Positions 1-8,172 of a stretch of DNA of 8,172 nucleotides are shown here, piece after piece. Below the pieces are notes generated by a model. It made no database searches, was not told the origin of the DNA, and was given only the letters and a program-made list of their open reading frames with translations. The translations under genes and the position numbers were made by a program. This DNA is from Bacteroidota bacterium (GTDB lineage Bacteria > Bacteroidota > Rhodothermia > Rhodothermales > JAAAOL01), in NCBI GenBank assembly GCA_009908885.1, contig JAAAOL010000429.1, forward strand, positions 1 to 8,172, written 5' to 3'. The first letter of the stretch is position 1, and every line of letters begins with the position of its first letter.

Positions 1-287
1 CGTTTCCCTCAGGGCACGCGACGACGGTGTTTGCCTTCACCACGCCGTGGGTGCTGTACTATCCCGGCGTGCCGACCTACGGGCTCCTGGCGCTGAGTGC
101 GGGCACGGCCTATGCGCGGCTGGCCGACAACGTCCACTGGTTCACCGACGTGATGGCCGGAAGCGCCATCGGGATCGCCACGGCCTACTGGCTCACGCGG
201 CGCCATCAGGAGGCCGTCGAGCGTTCGCGCTTGCAGCCCATCCTCGCCGCCGACCGCATCGGCTTTCGCGTGCGGCTCGGGCCGTGA
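1..287 (+). CDS. PAP2-family phosphatase, C-terminal part (5' end outside window)
   Basis: Integral-membrane phosphatase of the PAP2 (type 2 phosphatidic acid phosphatase) superfamily, which removes phosphate from lipid phosphates such as phosphatidic acid or undecaprenyl pyrophosphate. The reading frame is open from position 3, and about 94 C-terminal residues are visible. They begin with FPSGHATT, the family's motif 2 (PSGH, with its catalytic His). About 35 residues later comes ARLADNVHWFTD, which fits motif 3 (SRx5Hx3D) with Ala replacing the first Ser; its His is the phosphate nucleophile and its Asp is present. Hydrophobic segments lie between and after the motifs (around YGLLALSAGTAYA and DVMAGSAIGIATAYWL), followed by a short basic cytoplasmic-type tail. 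A GTG at 27 lies inside the conserved motif and is not the start. The gene ends 8 bp before the stop of the converging sua5 gene. The family is clear; the substrate cannot be told from this fragment. Confidence 0.88.
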   Translation, partial: FPSGHATTVFAFTTPWVLYYPGVPTYGLLALSAGTAYARLADNVHWFTDVMAGSAIGIATAYWLTRRHQEAVERSRLQPILAADRIGFRVRLGP

Positions 288-302
288 CTTCGGGGTCAGC
301 CC
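279..302. terminator. Possible bidirectional hairpin across two convergent stop codons
   Basis: GGGC (279-282) can pair with GCCC (299-302) and TGAC (285-288) with GTCA (295-298). This gives an 8-bp stem with a 2-nt bulge and a TTCGGG loop. Both stop codons (TGA at 285-287 and, on the minus strand, 298-296) lie in the inner stem. Its position between convergent genes suits a shared terminator. There is no clear T-run on either side, so intrinsic termination is unproven. Confidence 0.3.
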
Positions 303-1237
303 GCTGCTGCCCGTCGCAGCCGATCCATCAGCGCCACGCCGAGGCCGCGTTCCTGGACGCGCTGGGCGTAGATGGTGGCGATGTCGGCCGCATCGCACCG
401 TCGGAAGAAGTCGAACAGCTCGTGCGCGTAGTCGTCCAGGTCATCGCACGCGAGATGTAGACCAAACGTGTCGGACGGCGCGTCGAGGCCGATGTAGGCG
501 GTATCGGGTGCGGCCTCGGCCTCGTCAGGGTGATCGACCAGGCAGATGTGGGCACGGGGTGCGTAGTGCCGATAGCGCGTGCCGGGGCTGCGTCGCTTGG
601 CGGTGTGCACGTCGGGCGATAGCCGTACGGACGGCCACACGGCTTGTAGCTGCTCCAGCGTAATCGCCCCTGCCCGAAGCACCAGCGGCGGGACCTCGGT
701 GCAGTCGACGACGGTCGATTCCAGCCCGACGGGCGTGCGGTCGCCCTTCAGGATGCAGGAGATGCGCCCATCGAGGTCGGCGAGGACGGCTTCCCACGTG
801 GTCGGACTCGGGCGGCCCGAGCGGTTCGCCGACGGCGCCGCCACCGGACACGCGCACGCTTCCAGAAACACTTGCGCCACGGGATGACGCGGCATGCGAA
901 TCCCAACCGTGTCCAGTCCGCCCGTCACGACGTCGGGCACCGTGGGGCGCTTCGGCAGGATGAGCGTCAGCGGGCCGGGGACGAAATGCTCCAGCAGCGT
1001 CGCGGCGGCGTCGGGCACGGTCGCTGCGAGGTCGTCCACCTGCGCGAGGTCGTGGATGTGGACGATGAGCGGGTTGTCCGAGGGGCGCCCCTTCGCTGCG
1101 AAGATGCGCCGCACCGCCTCGGGGTTGAAGGCGTCCGCGCCGAGGCCGTAGACCGTCTCCGTCGGAAAGGCGACGATCTGGCCGCGCCGGATGCGGGCAG
1201 CAGCGTCGGTGGGAGATGTGGTCAGGTGGGTCGTCAC
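296..1237 (-). CDS. sua5: L-threonylcarbamoyladenylate synthase, long Sua5 form
   Basis: Cytoplasmic enzyme that makes threonylcarbamoyl-AMP from threonine, bicarbonate and ATP. This is the first step of the universal t6A37 tRNA modification, which TsaB/D/E-type proteins complete. The 313-aa product has the YrdC/TsaC fold: FPTETVYGLG (24-33), KGRPSDNPLIVH (49-60), PGPLTLIL (87-94), GIRMPRHP (112-119), PSANRSGRPSPT (135-146) and ESTVVD (173-178). The linker SPGTRYRHYAP (217-227) and a C-terminal domain of about 85 residues (to 313) mark the long Sua5 type, as opposed to the short TsaC type of about 190 aa. The usual LRPGAI is LRAGAI here (residue 189). The start is GTG at 1237, chosen because the N-terminus then has normal family length. 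I saw no ATG and no good Shine-Dalgarno nearby. It converges with the PAP2 gene and lies 111 bp downstream of the nucleotidyltransferase gene. Confidence 0.95.
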   Translation of the reverse strand: MTTHLTTSPTDAAARIRRGQIVAFPTETVYGLGADAFNPEAVRRIFAAKGRPSDNPLIVHIHDLAQVDDLAATVPDAAATLLEHFVPGPLTLILPKRPTVPDVVTGGLDTVGIRMPRHPVAQVFLEACACPVAAPSANRSGRPSPTTWEAVLADLDGRISCILKGDRTPVGLESTVVDCTEVPPLVLRAGAITLEQLQAVWPSVRLSPDVHTAKRRSPGTRYRHYAPRAHICLVDHPDEAEAAPDTAYIGLDAPSDTFGLHLACDDLDDYAHELFDFFRRCDAADIATIYAQRVQERGLGVALMDRLRRAAAG

Positions 1238-1326
1238 GGTCGCGCCGGGGCAGGAGAGACGGTGGAGCGTTCTCTCTAACCCGCGCGCCGAGGATCCTTT
1301 CCCTGTTAAGAACTCAGCGAAGTCGT

Positions 1327-1353
1327 AGTGACGAGACGGCGGCTTGTCTCACT
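1327..1353 (-). terminator. Candidate hairpin overlapping the nucleotidyltransferase stop
   Basis: In the minus-strand RNA, AGT-GAGAC pairs with GTCTC-GTC-ACT around an AAGCCGCC loop. This gives eight base pairs with a 3-nt bulge, starting at the TGA stop (1351-1349). It could end transcription of the nucleotidyltransferase pair before sua5. No U-tract follows, so it may equally be an mRNA-stabilising stem or chance. The rest of the 1238-1348 gap shows no clear signal. Confidence 0.25.
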
Positions 1354-1789
1354 CTAGATTTTCCAGGTCCGCCAGGTCTTGATGCCGCCCACTGGCGCGC
1401 TTGTTCGAGCGCAAGCATTCAAGGCCGATGAAGAACAACCTCACTTCATCGACGTCGAGGGTCTGCCGGTTTTTGTAGCACACCTCGAATGTCACGCCGT
1501 CCAAACTCGTCAGTAAATCGATCCGCAGCGGAGGGTACCCCAGCTGGATGATCTGATCCGGTTCCAGGAAGTCATCTGCTCCGAGCCCAACCGATCCGAA
1601 GCCGAAGTCGTCCAGCGCGCGCAGGAGCTTGCGCACATTTTCGGGCGTGCGCTCGATCCACACATCCAGATCCTTCGTATATCGAGGATGGCCGTGGAAG
1701 GCGACGGCATATCCCCCTACGATCAAGTAGCGAACCTCACGTGCGTTTAAGCACGCGGCAAACTCTCTGAAGTCGGGGGCGATCGTCAT
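1349..1789 (-). CDS. MNT-like nucleotidyltransferase, probable toxin-antitoxin-type component
   Basis: A 146-aa protein of the minimal nucleotidyltransferase / AbiEii-like superfamily (DUF6036-like), enzymes that transfer nucleotides to protein or RNA targets. Visible core: a hydrophobic strand then GGYAVAFHGHPRYTKDLD. Gly25-Gly26 is the nucleotide-binding turn and Asp40/Asp42 (DLD) are metal ligands; Asp91 (LRID) is a likely third carboxylate. The C-terminal NKRASGRHQDLADLE (129-143) matches the family's usual terminal helix. All expected catalytic carboxylates are present, so the enzyme looks intact. ATG at 1789 gives the typical N-terminus (DFREF...VRYLIVGGYAVA). Its first 53 nt overlap the upstream small gene in another frame, which suggests translational coupling. 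GC is about 56% at 1441-1560, well below the pumps, consistent with an acquired module. The nucleotidyltransferase fold is confident. The target, and whether this partner is toxin or antitoxin, are unknown. Confidence 0.85.
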   Translation of the reverse strand: MTIAPDFREFAACLNAREVRYLIVGGYAVAFHGHPRYTKDLDVWIERTPENVRKLLRALDDFGFGSVGLGADDFLEPDQIIQLGYPPLRIDLLTSLDGVTFEVCYKNRQTLDVDEVRLFFIGLECLRSNKRASGRHQDLADLENLE

Positions 1790-1934
1790 GCTGGGTGTCG
1801 TCGGGCCAGTCGTGATACTCGCGGCGGATAGACTCCAATGTACGGAGCCGCTCCTCGGGGGGGCGTGAGCGCCAGAAGGCCGCGTCGCTACTCGATTCGT
1901 GAAGACTAATTTTCCGCACGGCCTGACGATTCAT
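1737..1934 (-). CDS. Small partner protein (65 aa) overlapping the nucleotidyltransferase gene
   Basis: Starts at ATG 1934 and ends at TAA 1739-1737, overlapping the nucleotidyltransferase start by 53 nt. The product is 65 aa and charged: an N-terminal basic stretch, then FWRSRPPEERLRTLESIRREYHD (residues 20-42), then an acidic linker (DDTQHDD) and the tail RLQRVCRVLKRT. From memory, short proteins with a W..(R/K)PPEER...LE.LRR.Y helix and an R(L)QRV.RV(I/V/L)KR tail commonly occur directly upstream of this type of nucleotidyltransferase; I recognise the pattern but cannot name a characterised member. The conserved-looking tail falls inside the overlap, so the overlap appears real. No signal peptide or membrane segment. 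A longer open frame continues upstream to 2618 but runs antisense-like through RND coding, so I take ATG 1934. It probably acts as the cognate antitoxin or regulator. Confidence 0.72.
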   Translation of the reverse strand: MNRQAVRKISLHESSSDAAFWRSRPPEERLRTLESIRREYHDWPDDTQHDDRPRLQRVCRVLKRT

Positions 1935-2041
1935 TGCACGATGCTCGGGGTAAGGGTTCCGTACCACGGTTGCTTCAAACGAGGTACGACGTCGGCGGTT
2001 CGACACTGAACAGGCCATCTTCCTGTCTGCCGTAGCCGAAG

Positions 2042-5074
<3,033 letters not shown>

Positions 5075-5080
5075 AGGTTT

Positions 5081-5095
5081 GCTCGCCGTGCGAGC
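5081..5095 (-). promoter_or_regulatory. Perfect hairpin directly upstream of the RND permease start
   Basis: GCTCGC (5081-5086) and GCGAGC (5090-5095) form a perfect 6-bp, all-pairing stem with a 3-nt loop. It ends 6 nt before the ATG at 5074, so in the mRNA it occupies the ribosome-docking region. It may limit or tune initiation, or be the outer end of the repeat structure that flanks the four-helix-bundle gene. Confidence 0.4.
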
Positions 5096-5119
5096 GTCAT
5101 TGGGTCACTAGGTCATCTG
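5096..5119 (+). repeat. Three degenerate tandem 8-mers (GTCAYYDG)
   Basis: GTCATTGG (5096-5103), GTCACTAG (5104-5111) and GTCATCTG (5112-5119) are contiguous 8-bp units sharing GTCA and a final G. Two further GTCAY words follow at 5133 and 5148. The run directly abuts the 5081-5095 hairpin. Similar TGAC-containing repeats lie on the other side of the four-helix-bundle gene. Confidence 0.5.
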
Positions 5120-5132
5120 CGCCTGTCGGCGC
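5119..5132. terminator. Small GC hairpin between the four-helix-bundle gene and the RND permease
   Basis: GCGCC (5119-5123) and GGCGC (5128-5132) form a perfect 5-bp stem with a TGTC loop, about 30 nt downstream of the four-helix-bundle stop on the minus strand. No T-run follows. It could be a weak terminator or processing site, or chance in GC-rich DNA. Confidence 0.2.
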
Positions 5133-5162
5133 GTCACGGGGGTTCTGGTCATGCGTTGGGAA

Positions 5163-5522
5163 TCATGCTTTGGTCGAGCCGATGGACCGAATGTAGTTGT
5201 TCAGTTTGACACCGGTCGTCGTAATCAGTCTCTGCAGCATTTGATGATCTGAATGGTCGAGGTACCCGCGCTGGTGAGCCTTGGTGAGCCATGTTTTTGT
5301 CTCATAGAGTGAGCCGCGAGCGTAGTAGCAGAAGTTCCGGTTTTCGGCGTAGTGATACCGCCCGAATCCTTCGCTGATATTGGCCGCGATGGAATCGCCA
5401 GCCCGAACGAGTTGCGTGCCCATCGTACGACGGGCGTGGCGGTCCCACTCCGTAGTGATTGTCCAGGCTATCTCGCCAATGCGCATGGCCAGCTGGTACA
5501 CCTCCAGGTCTTCGAGTTTCAT
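5163..5522 (-). CDS. Four-helix-bundle protein (23S rRNA IVP / S23-like family)
   Basis: A 119-aa soluble protein of the four-helix-bundle family (TIGR02436-type), first known from proteins encoded in 23S rRNA intervening sequences. Its biochemical role is undefined; related structures form oligomers with a basic surface that may bind nucleic acid. Family motifs in order: MKLEDLEVYQLAMRI at the start (usual form F.DL.VW..A), GTQLVRAGDSIAANISEGFGR (35-55), and FCYYARGSLYETKTWLTKAHQRGYL (64-88). No signal peptide or membrane segment. I chose ATG 5522 because GGAGGGG (5532-5526) sits ideally before it and the N-terminus then matches the family. The frame stays open upstream to ATG 5654, but those 44 codons do not resemble the family. 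No rRNA flanks it: it sits between two pump permeases, with GC near 53% (5221-5340), and looks like an inserted unit. Confidence 0.9.
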   Translation of the reverse strand: MKLEDLEVYQLAMRIGEIAWTITTEWDRHARRTMGTQLVRAGDSIAANISEGFGRYHYAENRNFCYYARGSLYETKTWLTKAHQRGYLDHSDHQMLQRLITTTGVKLNNYIRSIGSTKA

Positions 5523-5525
5523 GAT

Positions 5526-5532
5526 CCCCTCC
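5526..5532 (-). promoter_or_regulatory. Strong Shine-Dalgarno for the four-helix-bundle gene
   Basis: On the minus strand the sequence reads GGAGGGG, with the GGAGG core 5 nt before ATG 5522. It is the only strong ribosome-binding site I found in the window. It decides the start codon and contrasts with the other minus-strand genes, whose starts I looked at and which lack a clear one. Confidence 0.6.
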
Positions 5533-5629
5533 ATGGTTCCTGTAGTGACGTTCGCCTCTACAGACGCGTGAAGCGGCGATTCGTAACCTGTATGGTGATT
5601 CCTCAACATCCTTATTGGCGATAAATGTC

Positions 5630-5644
5630 GCGAGCGAAGCGAGC
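5630..5644. repeat. Direct repeat GCGAGC-GAA-GCGAGC
   Basis: Two GCGAGC hexamers (5630-5635 and 5639-5644) are separated by GAA. The 6-3-6 spacing and the hexamer match the hairpin at 5081-5095, except that there one arm is inverted. It lies between the four-helix-bundle gene and the end of the second RND permease, next to TGAC repeats. Confidence 0.45.
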
Positions 5645-5646
5645 CC

Positions 5647-5671
5647 ATGACCACGAATGACTACGGGTGAC
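5647..5671. repeat. TGAC repeats with 10-bp period at the end of the second RND gene
   Basis: ATGACCACGA (5647-5656) and ATGACTACGG (5657-5666) are tandem near-copies, followed by GTGAC (5667-5671). The second and third copies run into the stop codon and last codons of the RND permease (TAG at 5663-5661). On the minus strand these are GTCAY words, as in the 5096-5119 run. Confidence 0.45.
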
Positions 5672-8172
5672 CGATAACATCCGGCCGCCGGTCCAGCACG
5701 GAGTACATGACCGGGATGACGATGAGCGTCAGCAGCGTCGAGACGACGAGGCCGCCGATCACGGGAATCGCCATCGGGGCGCGCACCTCGGCGCCTTCGC
5801 CCAGGCCGAGCGCCAGCGGCAAGAGGCCGAGCGTCGTCGTGAGCGTCGTCATCAGGATGGGCCGCAGCCGCAGGCGTCCGCCTTCGACGATGGCCTCGTA
5901 CTTTTTCATCCCTTCGGCCCGCAGCTGGTTGATGAGGTCGACCAGCACGATGGCGTTGTTGACCACGATGCCGACGAGCAGGATCAGACCGATGAAGACG
6001 ACCACGCTGAGCGTCGAGCCGGTGAGCCACAGCGCCAGCACCGCGCCGATGAGGGCCAGCGGGATGGAGAAGAAGATGACGAACGGGTGCAGCAGCGACT
6101 CGAACTGGGACGCCATCACCAGGTAGACGAGGAAGATGGCGAGGGCGAGAGCCAGCAGCAGCGACCGGAAGCTGGCCGACATCTCCTGCTGCTGCCCGGC
6201 CTGCCGGATGGAGAGGCCCGCCGGGACGGGGAGGCCGTCGATGATGCCGGTCAACTCTTCGGATGCTGCGCCGAGGTCGCCATACGTCAGGTTGGCCGTG
6301 ACGAGCGCCACGCGCTGCTGGCCGACGCGGCGGATCTCGCCGGGGCCTTCGTCCACCACGACCTCAGCTACTGCGCTCAGCGGCACGGGCCGGTCGCTCT
6401 CGGGGTTGACCACGAGGCGGCGGATGTCGTCGATGGAGGCGCGGTCCTGCTCGCGGGCCCGCACCAGCACGTCGATCTTGCGGTCGCGCCACGAGTACTT
6501 GGTCGCCACGTCGCCGCGCACCTTGCTCACTACGCGGTCGGCGATCTCGTGGACGGCGAGGCCGAGGGCGGCGGTGCGCTCGCGGTCGAAGTAGATCTGC
6601 ACCTCGGGGTGGCCGCGCTCCATGGTCGACTTCACGTCGGCGAAGCGGTCGGAGGCGCTCATCCGCTTCGTAAGCAGTTGCGAGAGTTGCTTCAGCTTGT
6701 CCAGGTCGTAGCCCGAAATCTCGATTTCGACGGGCGTGTCGAAGGTGAACAGCGTCGGACGGCCGAACTTGTACTGGAGGCCCGGCACGCGCTCCAGGTC
6801 CTGCCGCAGCGCTTCCTGCACCGCCGCTTCGCTCATCTCGTCCTTGGCGTCGAGCGCGATGTAGAGTTCGCCCCAGTTCTCGCCGCCCTGGTCGGGGTTG
6901 GCGTCCATGCGGTTGCCGGAGCCGGAGACAGCGAAGGTCGTCTGCACCTCACCCAGGTCGCTGGCGCGGCGCTGGGCGCGGGCGAGGATGGCGTCGGTTT
7001 GCTCCAGCGGGGTGCCGGGCGCCATGCGAAACTCGGCCGTCATCTCGCCCTGCGAGAGCTGCGGGATGAGTTCGACGCCCAGCACCGGCACGAGCAGCAT
7101 CGTCGCGGCGAAGAGGGCGAAGGCGGTCGTCAGGACGGTGCCCTTGCGCGAGAGCGCCCATTTGATGGCGGGCGGATAGCGGTCGGCCACCCAGTCGTAG
7201 CCTCTGTTGAAGCCCTTCGTGACCGGCGAGATGACGAACGATGCGCCCCGTCCGATGCCGCGCACCACGCGGTAGACGCCCCGGGCCACGTAGCTCGGGA
7301 TCGTCGTGAAGACGAAGCGCCGCACCGCCCGCACGCCGCGCCCGACCTTCGTGGTGGGCTCGGGCAGCGGCTCGGTGTCGTCCAGCGTGTCGTCCTTGCG
7401 TCGCTCGCCGAAGGTCGCCAGCATCGGGATCAGTGTGAGGGCGACGAGCAGCGAGGCGAGCAGCGAGAAGGTGACGGTGAGCGCCTGGTCGCGGAAGAGC
7501 TGCCCGGCGATGCCCTGCACGAAGACGAGCGGGAAGAAGACGGCCACCGTCGTCAGCGTCGAGGCGGTGACGGCCTGGCCCACCTCGCTCGCGCCGTCGC
7601 GGGCGGCCTCGAACGCACTCTTGCCCATCTCCCGGTGCCGCGCGATGTTTTCCAGCACGACGATCGAGTTGTCCAGCAAGAGACCGATGCCGAGGGCCAG
7701 CCCGCCGAGGCTCATGATGTTCAGCGTCAGGTCGAAGCCGAACATGAGCGTGAAGGTGGCGATGACCGAGACGGGAATCGACAGCGAGATGATGAGCGTC
7801 GTCCCGAAGTGGCGCAGGAACAGAAACAGGATGATGACGGCCAGGATGCCGCCGATGACGCCGTTCTTGACGACCTCGTTGACGGCCTGCGTGATGAACG
7901 TCGACTGGTCGTAGACCTTCACCAGCTCCATGTCGGACGGTAGTTCGCTCCGCACCCGGTCCAGCCGCGCCTGCACGGCCCGCGCCACGGCCACGGTGTT
8001 GGCGTCGCCCTCTTTGTAGACCGCGACTTCCACGGCCTCGCGCCCGTCGATCCGGGTGATGGCCTCGCGCTCCTTGAAGCCCATCCGCACGTCGGCCACG
8101 TCGCGCAGGTAGATAGGCGTCCCGTTGCGCTGGTCCACGATCACGTCGCGGATGCCCTGCACGGTCTCGAAC
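5661..8172 (-). CDS. Second RND-superfamily efflux permease, N-terminus outside window
   Basis: The frame is open to the right edge, and about 836 C-terminal residues are visible. By alignment with the other permease, roughly 230 N-terminal residues (TM1 and part of the porter) are missing. Numbering here is from the codon at 8162, which is an internal Val and not a start. TM2-TM6 span about 100-250, with the TM4 motif GIGLLLDNSIVVLENI (Asp164-Asn165). An unusually long cytoplasmic segment runs from about 251 to 335, against about 30 residues in the other permease. TM7 is at about 341-361, the second periplasmic half at about 362-660, and TM8-TM12 at about 667-823. TM10 carries GIVVNNAIVLVD (Asn735 at the AcrB Lys940 position). 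MASQFESLLHPFVI is a typical RND segment. It is transcribed ahead of the four-helix-bundle gene and the first permease, probably in one locus. Specificity is unknown; the motifs fit the HAE-1-like/SwrC group better than metal exporters. Confidence 0.95.
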   Translation of the reverse strand, partial: FETVQGIRDVIVDQRNGTPIYLRDVADVRMGFKEREAITRIDGREAVEVAVYKEGDANTVAVARAVQARLDRVRSELPSDMELVKVYDQSTFITQAVNEVVKNGVIGGILAVIILFLFLRHFGTTLIISLSIPVSVIATFTLMFGFDLTLNIMSLGGLALGIGLLLDNSIVVLENIARHREMGKSAFEAARDGASEVGQAVTASTLTTVAVFFPLVFVQGIAGQLFRDQALTVTFSLLASLLVALTLIPMLATFGERRKDDTLDDTEPLPEPTTKVGRGVRAVRRFVFTTIPSYVARGVYRVVRGIGRGASFVISPVTKGFNRGYDWVADRYPPAIKWALSRKGTVLTTAFALFAATMLLVPVLGVELIPQLSQGEMTAEFRMAPGTPLEQTDAILARAQRRASDLGEVQTTFAVSGSGNRMDANPDQGGENWGELYIALDAKDEMSEAAVQEALRQDLERVPGLQYKFGRPTLFTFDTPVEIEISGYDLDKLKQLSQLLTKRMSASDRFADVKSTMERGHPEVQIYFDRERTAALGLAVHEIADRVVSKVRGDVATKYSWRDRKIDVLVRAREQDRASIDDIRRLVVNPESDRPVPLSAVAEVVVDEGPGEIRRVGQQRVALVTANLTYGDLGAASEELTGIIDGLPVPAGLSIRQAGQQQEMSASFRSLLLALALAIFLVYLVMASQFESLLHPFVIFFSIPLALIGAVLALWLTGSTLSVVVFIGLILLVGIVVNNAIVLVDLINQLRAEGMKKYEAIVEGGRLRLRPILMTTLTTTLGLLPLALGLGEGAEVRAPMAIPVIGGLVVSTLLTLIVIPVMYSVLDRRPDVIGHP

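Noticed and set aside
296..1279. Several open frames on both strands across the sua5 gene (for example 872-1279 plus, 525-857 minus)
   Set aside because: All overlap strong Sua5 motifs in other frames and carry no motifs of their own.
2010..2026. Hairpin ACAGG/CCTGT downstream of the RND 1 stop
   Set aside because: A 5-bp stem with a 7-nt loop and no T-run is too weak to call. The rest of the 107-bp gap (1935-2041) shows no convincing promoter either.
5163..5522. Interpretation as a 23S rRNA intervening sequence
   Set aside because: The encoded family is IVP-like, but both flanks are RND coding or short spacers and no rRNA sequence is present.
5302..6030. 242-codon minus-strand frame spanning the RND 2 end and the four-helix-bundle gene
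   Set aside because: It crosses two well-supported genes in a different frame and has low-complexity Arg/His/Ala composition; a shadow.
5667..7943. 758-codon open frame on the plus strand
   Set aside because: Antisense shadow of the second RND permease, with the same biased composition (runs of Asp, His, Arg, Gln) and no recognisable domain.

Overview
The window is a GC-rich bacterial chromosome segment. Most of it encodes two large RND-superfamily efflux permeases in tandem on the minus strand. GC content (about 68% in a sampled stretch of pump coding), mostly weak or absent Shine-Dalgarno sequences, a long-form Sua5 protein and a four-helix-bundle accessory gene suggest a GC-rich member of the Bacteroidota/Rhodothermota (Salinibacter/Rhodothermales-like). 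This placement is inference only; there is no rRNA or other marker gene.

Layout from left to right. Positions 1-287 (+) hold the C-terminal end of a PAP2-family phosphatase. It converges on 296-1237 (-), a long-form threonylcarbamoyl-AMP synthase (Sua5/TsaC). A possible hairpin spans both stop codons. At 1349-1789 (-) is an MNT-like nucleotidyltransferase, overlapped for 53 nt by a 65-codon partner gene at 1737-1934 (-). This pair looks like a toxin-antitoxin-type module. A complete RND permease (1010 aa) lies at 2042-5074 (-). A four-helix-bundle (23S IVP-like) gene at 5163-5522 (-) sits between it and a second RND permease (5661-8172, -), whose N-terminus is beyond the right edge.

In transcriptional order (right to left) this reads: RND permease 2, four-helix-bundle gene, RND permease 1, small partner gene, nucleotidyltransferase, Sua5. 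The two permeases probably form one efflux locus, with adaptor and outer-membrane channel genes expected beyond 8172. Two lower-GC accessory units appear to have entered it: the four-helix-bundle gene between the pumps and the nucleotidyltransferase pair after them.

The points most worth a second look are: (i) the overlapping small-protein/nucleotidyltransferase pair; (ii) the four-helix-bundle unit, bordered on both sides by 6-3-6 GCGAGC elements followed by GTCA/TGAC short repeats; (iii) a perfect hairpin just upstream of the RND 1 start; (iv) the Asp-Asn / Asn-Asn replacement of the classical Asp-Asp / Lys proton-relay residues in both pumps; and (v) a long cytoplasmic insertion in RND 2. 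No RNA genes, CRISPR arrays, transposases or origins were seen.
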